The translations under genes and the position numbers were made by a program. From NCBI RefSeq assembly GCF_000702945.1, contig NZ_JNLE01000003.1, positions 4,263,501 through 4,327,500 on the forward strand: a stretch of DNA of 64,000 nt. Reading direction: 5' to 3'. The notes under the pieces were generated by a model. It saw only the letters and a list, made by a program, of their open reading frames with translations. It was not told where the DNA came from and ran no database searches. How positions within the stretch are numbered: position 1 is the stretch's first letter; the number at the start of each line of letters is the position of its first letter. Of this stretch, positions 57,743 to 64,000 are shown in pieces. Source of the stretch: Clostridium sp. KNHs205. GTDB lineage: Bacteria > Bacillota > Clostridia > Lachnospirales > Lachnospiraceae.

Positions 57743-59188
57743 CTACTCCTTCCAATGTCCTTTATCCAATAATTCGATTTGCTCCTGAGTTGCAGTACCT
57801 GCTTTTCTTGCTTTTATTGCTTCAAACCATTTATAAGCAGGTACCCATTCATCATCACCTATTAAGATTTCAGTTGAAGGTTTAGTTCCTCCATTACCTG
57901 GTATTTTTCTTTCTATAACCCATGTATTACCTTGATCAACAGGAGCCCCAGATGTTCTTGTATGCCACCTTACTTCATTTTTATATTTACCATCATTCCA
58001 TTTATACGTTATTTGTTCATAACCATCATTCATAGATTTTGCTTTATAAGTTGCATTTTCTGGTATTTCTATTGGAGATTTGCTCCTATATTCATTCACT
58101 ATTTTAGCAATCTCATCATCTGTCATCTCTGAAAACTTAAATTTAAATCCAGAGCCACCCTTAAATGCTTTATCAACCTCATCCACCCCAGTAACCTTAA
58201 TTCCGTTCTTAAGCAATGCTTTATCCGCAATCACTCCCGTTGTAGAACCTAACACTATCGCCAGAGCAACTGTCACCGCAGAAGGCACACCTGCTTTATC
58301 ACAAACGATTACGGTTGACCCTGACACCGCTTCAGCCAGGATATCTGCAGCAAACATTTTGGCTAAAGCCATTCCACCGCCTTTCGCAATTGCCGCTCCA
58401 TATCCTAAGGTCACCAGGCTTACTGCCCCTGATACTACCTTAAATGCTCGTTCGTCTCCTGTTAGATAATCTCCTGTTATAAGGGTTTTACCCGTTGCTG
58501 CCTCAATAATGGGAATTACGACAGTCATCTCGCTTAACGATTCTAATAGTTCCTTCCAGAAGGGGGCGTCCTTTTTATGAGCAAATTCTTTTAATACCAG
58601 GCTGTCCAGATACTCCTGCAAAGTTACTTTACTTGGGTCTATTTTATCATTATTTACCAGATCTTCATAGTCTTTTGCAAATAAATCCGCAAAATCATCT
58701 ACTTTCTGATAATTGGTGAGACTGTTATTCTTATTACGGCTACCTATAAAATCCTCCAGGTTAAGAGAGGTCATATCCCCCTCAACCTCATCATACATTC
58801 CGGCGCCTACATACATACTTGTATGTTCCTGTAACCCTATGGTATTATCTGTCTTTGCATTTCTCATATCAATGGCAGCCATCATATCCACGGCATTATT
58901 GAATCCCTTATAAAGTGGATTTTCCAGATATTCATCAATATCATATAAGACATCACTGGTATAGCTTAACAACGCACTTCTATGTTCTACGAATTCATCT
59001 ATCCGCTGCCCTTGAGAAGAGAAGCCTGCCCCCAGGGAATGGGAGTCCAGTTCCTCTTCGATATCCTTGCAAAGCTCATCCAGATCAGCGAAGTCAAAGA
59101 GGAGGTTCGCAGAATATCCCATGGTAATATTAGCTCTCTCCAGCCAGTTGTATTTCTCAATTATTTCTCTTCCCAGTTGTCTTACCAT
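57743..59188 (-). CDS. Polymorphic toxin with pre-toxin TG domain (type VII secretion effector-like)
   Basis: A 481-aa effector. The N-terminal about 150 residues are helical and LXG-like in context. Residues about 221-262 (TVVIPIIEAATGKTLITGDY, LTGDERAFKVVSGAVSLVTL) match the pre-toxin TG domain. Then comes a hydrophobic Ala/Gly segment, the junction GIKVTGVDEVDKAFKGG (329-345), and a C-terminal tip (about 380-481) with VRWHTRTSGAP, WVIERKIPGNGG and IELLDKGHWKE, a module seen in other polymorphic toxins whose activity I cannot name. It overlaps the helper gene by 7 nt; its ATG follows GGGAGG. The immunity gene follows. Confidence 0.8.
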   Translation of the reverse strand: MVRQLGREIIEKYNWLERANITMGYSANLLFDFADLDELCKDIEEELDSHSLGAGFSSQGQRIDEFVEHRSALLSYTSDVLYDIDEYLENPLYKGFNNAVDMMAAIDMRNAKTDNTIGLQEHTSMYVGAGMYDEVEGDMTSLNLEDFIGSRNKNNSLTNYQKVDDFADLFAKDYEDLVNNDKIDPSKVTLQEYLDSLVLKEFAHKKDAPFWKELLESLSEMTVVIPIIEAATGKTLITGDYLTGDERAFKVVSGAVSLVTLGYGAAIAKGGGMALAKMFAADILAEAVSGSTVIVCDKAGVPSAVTVALAIVLGSTTGVIADKALLKNGIKVTGVDEVDKAFKGGSGFKFKFSEMTDDEIAKIVNEYRSKSPIEIPENATYKAKSMNDGYEQITYKWNDGKYKNEVRWHTRTSGAPVDQGNTWVIERKIPGNGGTKPSTEILIGDDEWVPAYKWFEAIKARKAGTATQEQIELLDKGHWKE

Positions 59189-59370
59189 TTCGCCTCCCCC
59201 CGCTGTAATGCTCTTGCCAGTATCATATCCTGTTCTATCATATCTATAACGGCATTTACTGCAAACTGATACCCTTTACTATAAAGATTAACTAATTTGC
59301 TGTATTCATCTCTTTTTCGTTCATTGTCCGATGTATGAAAAAAATCACCAACCGAATCCCAGAAATACAT
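59182..59370 (-). CDS. Small helper (Lap-like) of the toxin
   Basis: A 62-aa helical protein (MYFWDSVGDFFHTSDNERK then LVNLYSKGYQFAVNAVIDM). The stop overlaps the toxin ATG, so the pair is coupled. Two small helical proteins are encoded beside LXG-type effectors in other Firmicutes and act as targeting partners; that role is inferred by position. The ATG at 59370 follows AGGAGG. Confidence 0.6.
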   Translation of the reverse strand: MYFWDSVGDFFHTSDNERKRDEYSKLVNLYSKGYQFAVNAVIDMIEQDMILARALQRGEAKW

Positions 59371-59465
59371 CTTATACCTCCTTCATTCCTATCTATGTTA
59401 TTAATCCGCACTATTTCATTTTCCTTTGTCCAAGCATATACAGTCTTATTGTAAATTCTGAAAAA

Positions 59466-59513
59466 GCTGCAGTAGGAAAGGATTTTATGTTGCCATCCCC
59501 TTCCTGCTGCAGC
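59466..59513 (-). terminator. Terminator between WXG100 gene and toxin operon
   Basis: On the minus strand, GCTGCAGCAGGAAGGGGA and TCCTTTCCTACTGCAGC pair (mismatches only at two places) around a 13-nt loop, followed by TTTTTC, 18 nt after the WXG100 stop. It would leave the toxin genes weakly transcribed unless read through. Confidence 0.8.
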
Positions 59514-59531
59514 CTCTTTACAATTGGATTT

Positions 59532-59831
59532 TTATAATTTTAGCTTATCAGCTATTGCCTTATCTGTCTCCTCCAACGTAGTTGCAGTTTCCGTTAACTG
59601 CGTTTGAATTCCAGTAAGAATCTGAGGCATCGTCTTGTCCAGAACCGGCCATAAGTCGTAAGTAAATCCGCTGATAAATGCAGATTGAGCAGCACCTTCC
59701 CAATTTGCTGCAATTTCATTGATTTTTGAATTTAATGCATTTGCATCTGCTGTCATTGCATCCTGTTTCTGTTTGATAAAATTCGCTGCTTCTCTTAGTT
59801 CTTCTGGTGTAATTCTAATGGTTCCTGCCAT
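59532..59831 (-). CDS. WXG100-family protein (EsxA-like)
   Basis: Secreted substrate and partner of the type VII secretion system. The 99-aa helical hairpin has a central WEG motif (NEIAANWEGAAQSAF), the WXG position, and the C-terminal helix with LxE...; it has no signal peptide. The ATG at 59831 is chosen for AAAGGGG 9 nt upstream, over a start six codons earlier. It lies upstream of the toxin on the same strand; the secretion machinery itself is not in the window. Confidence 0.9.
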   Translation of the reverse strand: MAGTIRITPEELREAANFIKQKQDAMTADANALNSKINEIAANWEGAAQSAFISGFTYDLWPVLDKTMPQILTGIQTQLTETATTLEETDKAIADKLKL

Positions 59832-59865
59832 TTTTTTATCCCCTTTCAATTTGTATGATTTTATG

Positions 59866-59893
59866 TTAATTCTCTTTATTTTAAGAGAATTAA
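59866..59893. other. Perfect palindromic hairpin in the WXG100 leader
   Basis: TTAATTCTCTT and AAGAGAATTAA form an 11-bp stem around 6 nt, about 25 nt upstream of the ribosome site. The stretch 59850-60195 is AT-rich with no gene. The dyad could be a regulator site or an mRNA-stabilising hairpin. Confidence 0.55.
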
Positions 59894-60111
59894 TATCTCA
59901 TTAATCTATGTCACCATATTTTTAATCTGTGTTTTATATACCATAACTTAACTTTTGTTTAAGCTTTTGTATGAGTTTTTATTTAATTTATGTTTTTTAC
60001 TTACAGAAACAATATGACATTTATTTTTGTTTATAGTATCTTTTTATAGGTTTTTAAATAATATAGACATTCTATAAAAACTTGGTTTACTGAAACCAAA
60101 CTTTTTAAAAA

Positions 60112-60150
60112 ATATGGACTTGTGTCAATAACGCAGACACAAGTCCATAT
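60112..60150 (-). terminator. Terminator after the SUKH-like pseudogene
   Basis: A perfect 15-bp stem, ATATGGACTTGTGTC with its complement, closes a 9-nt loop and is followed on the minus strand by TTTTTTA. It separates the remnant upstream from the WXG100 unit. Confidence 0.9.
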
Positions 60151-60195
60151 ATATGTAAATTATTTATTTTATAATAATACCACATTATAGATTTC

Positions 60196-60575
60196 TTATT
60201 TTTTATCCTCATTTATCATTTCGTCCATAGCATCCTTGCACCAATCCCAAACACTCGTACTCCTTACTTTGTTCATAACCATCGCTAGCAAAATCATATA
60301 TTATTTGAACTCTACTTCCTTTACCAACTTCAAGGCAAGCAATATCGCCACCATCATCTCTTCTTGCAAAAGGTATTAAGCTTCTTAGCAATCTTCATCT
60401 TTTTACCCCTCAAAAATAATGTAGTTATTTCACCAGATACCTGTTCTGCATATGTACCAGAAGCCAAATCCCATGCTTCCATTTTACTTGGATTATTAAA
60501 ATTCCATTCCGGCATACAGATACTTATTGCTTCAATTGTTGACTCTAATGTTACTCCACCTTTTTCTTTTGCCAT
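60196..60575 (-). pseudogene. Frameshifted SMI1/KNR4 (SUKH)-like immunity gene
   Basis: Three frames of the minus strand make one protein: AISICMPEWNFNNPSKMEAW and the region to ITTLFLRGKKMKIAKK, then LIPFARRDDGGDIACLEV and IIYDFASDGYEQSKEYEC, then WDWCKDAMDEMINEDKK to a stop at 60196. The LIPFARRDDxxDIAC and FASxGYEQ strings are SUKH immunity features. Two frameshifts (near 60385 and 60245) inactivate it. It may have matched an earlier toxin tip. Confidence 0.65.
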
Positions 60576-60647
60576 ATTTGCGGCAACTTCAACTCACCTA
60601 CTCCTTTGTATTCTTATACGCGAAAAGGTATCATAATTTCAATTCTA

Positions 60648-61187
60648 CTATGTATTATCTCTGGCTTCTGCATCCTTTGATACATTCACCAAATAATGTA
60701 TGTAAATACTGTTAATGCAATCTATGGCATTCTCCGCCTCCAGCTCTTCAAAGCGAAAGCTCTTTCGTCCCCCCTCTTTTGCACGGTTCCAGAAAGCCAG
60801 TAAATCCTTCAAGGGTAGATAATGATAATGGTTTTTCTTTGAGTAATACAAAAGCAGAAAAGCAATACCTCCCTGCTTCTCAAAATCCTTCATGAACTCT
60901 ACCTGATGCTCATGGATATTCTGCAGTGCAAAGGTATCGCTTGCACACTCCTTGGCATCAAAGCATATGGGTATTCCCTGCACTGTACCGATATAATCCA
61001 CCGTACTTTTCTCACCGAAATAGGCAAGGGTTATATGTCTGTTTTCTTTATCAATCGTTATTGGGGTTATAGGGGTGGGGATTTTTTGAATCAATGCCAG
61101 GTTTTTCTCACGGTATCTGGTATTTGTAAGATTTATGAGTTCCTCCAGTGCAGACCCCCTAAGACCTCTTGAATTCCATGAGGGCAT
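60648..61187 (-). CDS. recU: Holliday junction resolvase RecU
   Basis: Resolves Holliday junctions during recombination and chromosome segregation. The 179-aa protein begins WNSRGLRGSALEELINLTN and has the nuclease core (KSTVDYIGTVQGIPICFDAKE, and HEHQVEFMKDFEKQGGIAFL). Typical length. The ATG at 61187 has GGGAGG within the end of the upstream rluD-like gene, whose stop is one base away, so the two are coupled. Confidence 0.96.
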   Translation of the reverse strand: MPSWNSRGLRGSALEELINLTNTRYREKNLALIQKIPTPITPITIDKENRHITLAYFGEKSTVDYIGTVQGIPICFDAKECASDTFALQNIHEHQVEFMKDFEKQGGIAFLLLYYSKKNHYHYLPLKDLLAFWNRAKEGGRKSFRFEELEAENAIDCINSIYIHYLVNVSKDAEARDNT

Positions 61188-61188
61188 G

Positions 61189-62226
61189 TTATAACCTCCC
61201 TTTATAGTCCAGGCAGACCTTTAAAATATTTTCAAAGTATTCAGGCAGCTCTGCAGTCACTTTATGTCCGGACAGATATGCAAAATCTCCTGCCATATTC
61301 TTTGGAAACTTCATTTCATAAGAATGCAGAAGCTGATGAGTCAATTTAAATTCCTTCCTGAACCGGTCATTAATGGACTTATTACCATACTTTGCATCTC
61401 CTATAACAGGATGACCGATACTGCTTAAATGCGCACGAATCTGATGGGTCTTACCGGTAATCAGTTTTACCTTTAATAATGTATATTCACTGTTATTGAT
61501 TAGTGGTGTATATTCCGTTTCAATATAATCAGAACTTTCTGTCTCCTTTTGCAGAATGGTAACCTGATTGGTTTTCTCATTTTTAGACAGATAACCGGTT
61601 ATCTTTTTCTGTTCCTTAACAGCTCCCTTCACCAGACACAGATAATATTTATCAAGAGTTCGTTCCCTGAAAACTTCTGAAAGTATCTGAAGTCCCGGAA
61701 GGGTCTTGCCTGCTGCCACCAGTCCACTGGTATTTCTGTCCAGCCGGTTGCAGACACCTGGTTTAAAGGTATTAAGTTCCGTCAGTGTAAGGCTGTTACT
61801 CTTTAACAGGTATTGTATCAGGTATTCTACCAGTGAAACATCCGTATCCTTTGCCTTCTGAGAAAGCATTCCTGCAGGTTTGTTTATTAATACGATATCA
61901 GAGTCCTCATAAACAATCTGTAGGTTTACACTTTCAACGCTTTTCATTCCGCCAGCTTCCTTTTTACCGGCTGTTTCTGCTATGGTGTTAAAGGAAGCAG
62001 CATAACTTTCTGTAAATTTATCTATGGTCTCATCGGCTAAAAACAGCTTAATTTCATCAGAAAGCTGAACGATTTCAGAGCCCTCTGCTTTTTTTCCGTT
62101 TAAGGTAATGTTCTTTTTTCGGAGCATTTTATAGATAAAACTCTTTGGTGCTTTGTTCAGAGTTTTTTGCAGCAGCTTGTCCAGTCTTTGCCCTGCTTCA
62201 TTCTTTCCTGCTACTATGGTTTTCAT
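61189..62226 (-). CDS. RluA-family pseudouridine synthase
   Basis: Modifies uridines in 23S rRNA. The 345-aa protein has an S4-like N-terminal domain (GQRLDKLLQKTLNKAPKSFI) and the catalytic motif VCNRLDRNTSGLVAAGK with the essential Asp, plus KTHQIRAHLSSIGHPVIGDAKYG. The RluD/RluC choice is not settled. The ATG at 62226 follows GAGGAAAG. Coupled with recU. Confidence 0.93.
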   Translation of the reverse strand: MKTIVAGKNEAGQRLDKLLQKTLNKAPKSFIYKMLRKKNITLNGKKAEGSEIVQLSDEIKLFLADETIDKFTESYAASFNTIAETAGKKEAGGMKSVESVNLQIVYEDSDIVLINKPAGMLSQKAKDTDVSLVEYLIQYLLKSNSLTLTELNTFKPGVCNRLDRNTSGLVAAGKTLPGLQILSEVFRERTLDKYYLCLVKGAVKEQKKITGYLSKNEKTNQVTILQKETESSDYIETEYTPLINNSEYTLLKVKLITGKTHQIRAHLSSIGHPVIGDAKYGNKSINDRFRKEFKLTHQLLHSYEMKFPKNMAGDFAYLSGHKVTAELPEYFENILKVCLDYKGRL

Positions 62227-62342
62227 TCTTTCCTCTTTCTAAATAAGTTAAAGTATTATATCTAAGTTAAAGTATTATATCAGTATATAACCTCAGGACT
62301 CTATATACAATACCTTAACAGGTATACAAACTTTCCTTTAAC

Positions 62343-63011
62343 TTATATGTTCAACAGCTCCGAAAAGGTATGGATATAATAATCAGAAAGCTCCTGTTTC
62401 TTTTTTGTATCTCCCTCAGACTTTTTGTCATAAACACTGCAAACTTTCATACCGGCAGTCTTTCCTGCCATTATTCCAGCAATAATATCTTCAAATACCA
62501 GACATGCTGCCGGTTCTGCTCCCAGGTCTTCTGCCACGAGCTGGTAGATATCCGGAGAAGGTTTACCCTTTGCCACCTCACAGGAAGTTCGAATGGAGCT
62601 GAAATATTCTGCTATCCCTAACTTGCCGATTACAAGTTCCACAAGTTCTTTGGAGTTGCTGGTTGCTATCCCCATAGATATTCCTCTGTTCCTCAGTTCC
62701 TTCAGAACCGATAGTACTCCTTCTTTAAGAGGTACTTCTTCTGCGTATTTCTTCCACGCCATTTCATTCCACTCTGCCTTTATTTCCTCCAGAGAATGAG
62801 GTATCAAGAAACGTTCCTTAAAATAAACTGCAGTTTCAGAAAAACTCATACCCTGTATCAAATCCTGCAGATCCTCCGGCAATGTTATATCAAACCGGCT
62901 TAAGTACTCTCGGTCTATATCCTCCCACAGCCACATGGAATCTACTAATGTCCCGTCCAGATCAAACAAAACTGCTTTTATATGTTGAAATATATCTTTA
63001 TTTTTTATCAT
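62343..63011 (-). CDS. HAD-superfamily phosphatase (beta-phosphoglucomutase-like)
   Basis: A 222-aa haloacid dehalogenase-like phosphatase of the PGMB/GPH subfamily. The nucleophile motif is AVLFDLDGTLVDSMWLW; GIATSNSKELVE and EVAKGKPSPDIYQLV with LVFEDIIAGIMAGKTAGMKV complete motifs 2-4. Substrate unknown. The start ATG at 63011 is preferred to one two codons earlier because the ribosome site AGAGGA then sits at 6 nt. Confidence 0.92.
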   Translation of the reverse strand: MIKNKDIFQHIKAVLFDLDGTLVDSMWLWEDIDREYLSRFDITLPEDLQDLIQGMSFSETAVYFKERFLIPHSLEEIKAEWNEMAWKKYAEEVPLKEGVLSVLKELRNRGISMGIATSNSKELVELVIGKLGIAEYFSSIRTSCEVAKGKPSPDIYQLVAEDLGAEPAACLVFEDIIAGIMAGKTAGMKVCSVYDKKSEGDTKKKQELSDYYIHTFSELLNI

Positions 63012-63049
63012 TTTCATTCCTCTGCAACTTTCCTTTGTTACGTAACGCC

Positions 63050-63775
63050 TTAAATTGTCTGGTTATATAAAAGCTTAATTTCTGCTTCCGTAAGCTCCCG
63101 GTATTCCCCCGGCTCCAAAGCTTCATCCAATGTTAATTCCCCCATACTGAGCCTTTTCAGATAAAGAACTTCCTTTCCTACTGCTTCGAACATCCTTTTA
63201 ATCTGATGAAACTTACCTTCAAAGATGGTAACCAGCACTTCAGATTCCCCTGTTTCTGCACTGATAAGCTTAAGCTCAGCCGGCAAAGTTGTAAGCTCCT
63301 CGTCTAACTTTATTCCATCCTGAAATCTTTTTATATCTTCCTCATCTACCCTGCCTGTAACTCTTGCATAATAGCACTTGCTCACATGTTTCTTCGGTGA
63401 TAGCAGCCGATGGGCCAAATCGCCATCGTTGGTAATTAATAACAACCCTTCCGTATCCTTATCAAGCCTTCCAACGGGAAATAGATCCTTTCGTTTTCCT
63501 TCTTCTATAAGGTCTACAACCGTAGAGGCAAATTTGTCCCTGGTAGCTGATACTACTCCGCCTGGTTTATTTAACATATAATACTCTGTGTTTACATAGG
63601 AAATTACCTGTTCATCAAAGGTAACATAATCCTCAGCCGTTATTTTTAAGTCAGGAGCTTTCGCCACCTCTTTATTGACTTTCACTCTTCCTTTTCTGAT
63701 ATAGCCCTTTACCTCACTTCTGGTTCCGATTCCCATATCAGCCAGGTATTTATCCAATCGAAGGTATTCTCCCAT
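63050..63775 (-). CDS. RsuA/RluB-family pseudouridine synthase
   Basis: Ribosomal small-subunit-type pseudouridine synthase. The 241-aa protein has an N-terminal S4 domain (LRLDKYLADMGIGTRSEVKG) and the catalytic motif FPVGRLDKDTEGLLLITNDG with its Asp, and KFHQIKRMF near the C-terminus, as in RsuA. The ATG at 63775 follows AAAGGA. The region 63776-64000 upstream has no gene. Confidence 0.93.
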   Translation of the reverse strand: MGEYLRLDKYLADMGIGTRSEVKGYIRKGRVKVNKEVAKAPDLKITAEDYVTFDEQVISYVNTEYYMLNKPGGVVSATRDKFASTVVDLIEEGKRKDLFPVGRLDKDTEGLLLITNDGDLAHRLLSPKKHVSKCYYARVTGRVDEEDIKRFQDGIKLDEELTTLPAELKLISAETGESEVLVTIFEGKFHQIKRMFEAVGKEVLYLKRLSMGELTLDEALEPGEYRELTEAEIKLLYNQTI

Positions 63776-64000
63776 CTATGTTTCCTTTCCAATTACAACT
63801 TTCTTTTCTAAGGACAATATAAAATGTTATATATCCTTTTCCTATATTATCCTCTATCCTCTGAACCAATGTTTATATCGTAAATTTTATCCCTACATCC
63901 ATCTCCAGCCAGGCAGATATTTATTCTTCAAAGAATTTCCCGATAATTTTCCCCAACCGAGAGAATAGGAATCAGCAGTAACCAGGTGATAACCGTCTCC

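Noticed and set aside
56667..59831. Toxin island as a prophage
   Set aside because: No phage structural genes, integrase or attachment repeats are seen; WXG100 and pre-toxin TG domains point to type VII secretion instead.

Overview
The window looks like a chromosomal segment of a low-GC, Gram-positive, endospore-forming anaerobe, most likely a Lachnospiraceae (Clostridium cluster XIVa) close to the Lachnoclostridium/Anaerocolumna group. The evidence is the clostridial block rpsT / gpr-spoIIP-lepA-hemW-hrcA-grpE-dnaK-dnaJ, sporulation genes (spoIIP, gpr, dpaAB, a LysM-GH18 protein), a CIRCE/HrcA heat-shock system, a T-box leader, short-form HisG with HisZ, and AT-rich spacers. The genus is an inference.

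Layout. 1-11.4 kb: heat-shock operon (dnaJ cut by the window edge), hemW, lepA, spoIIP and gpr on the minus strand, with rpsT divergent. 11.5-24.8 kb: a mixed accessory stretch with a ComFB-like protein, a chemoreceptor, Mn-type superoxide dismutase, a nucleotidyltransferase-fold protein, a Big_2 repeat protein, a C-terminal J-domain protein, a decayed GH42 galactosidase and a MITE-like element, a LysM-GH18 protein without its catalytic residues, a peroxiredoxin, tRNA-Ala, a frameshifted metallo-beta-lactamase gene, and two small proteins, one strongly resembling the cystatin inhibitor fold. 24.8-29.2 kb: a methionyl-tRNA synthetase-like gene behind a T-box leader, then dipicolinate synthase dpaAB. 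29.4-38.2 kb: GH88 and GH113 glycosidases, an IS3-family element, an SDR-type epimerase, and an aldo/keto reductase separated from its MerR-type promoter and regulator by an IS4-family element. 38.3-50 kb: a MocR regulator lacking its PLP lysine, a Nudix protein, and the operon rimP-nusA-ylxR-ylxQ-infB-rbfA-nrnA-truB-ribF. 50.2-55.9 kb: histidine genes hisZ-hisG-hisD-hisB-hisIE, the last carrying a degenerate HisF-like N-terminal domain. 56-60.6 kb: a type VII secretion polymorphic-toxin island (WXG100 protein, small helper, pre-toxin-TG effector, immunity gene, displaced toxin tip with its own immunity-like gene, frameshifted SUKH-like immunity gene, remnant of a replication protein). 60.6-63.8 kb: recU, two pseudouridine synthases and a HAD phosphatase.

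How the parts work together. HrcA should bind the CIRCE site directly downstream of the promoter of its own operon; a second CIRCE-like inverted repeat overlaps that promoter. The rimP-ribF operon couples transcription termination, initiation factor 2, ribosome maturation, pseudouridylation and flavin synthesis. The toxin island has the logic of interbacterial competition: a secreted effector with an exchangeable C-terminal tip, an adjacent immunity gene and a spare tip sharing a recombination-sized stretch with the active gene. I judge this island and an 85-bp pseudoknot-capable repeat found about 30 nt upstream of two unrelated genes to be the most interesting signals.
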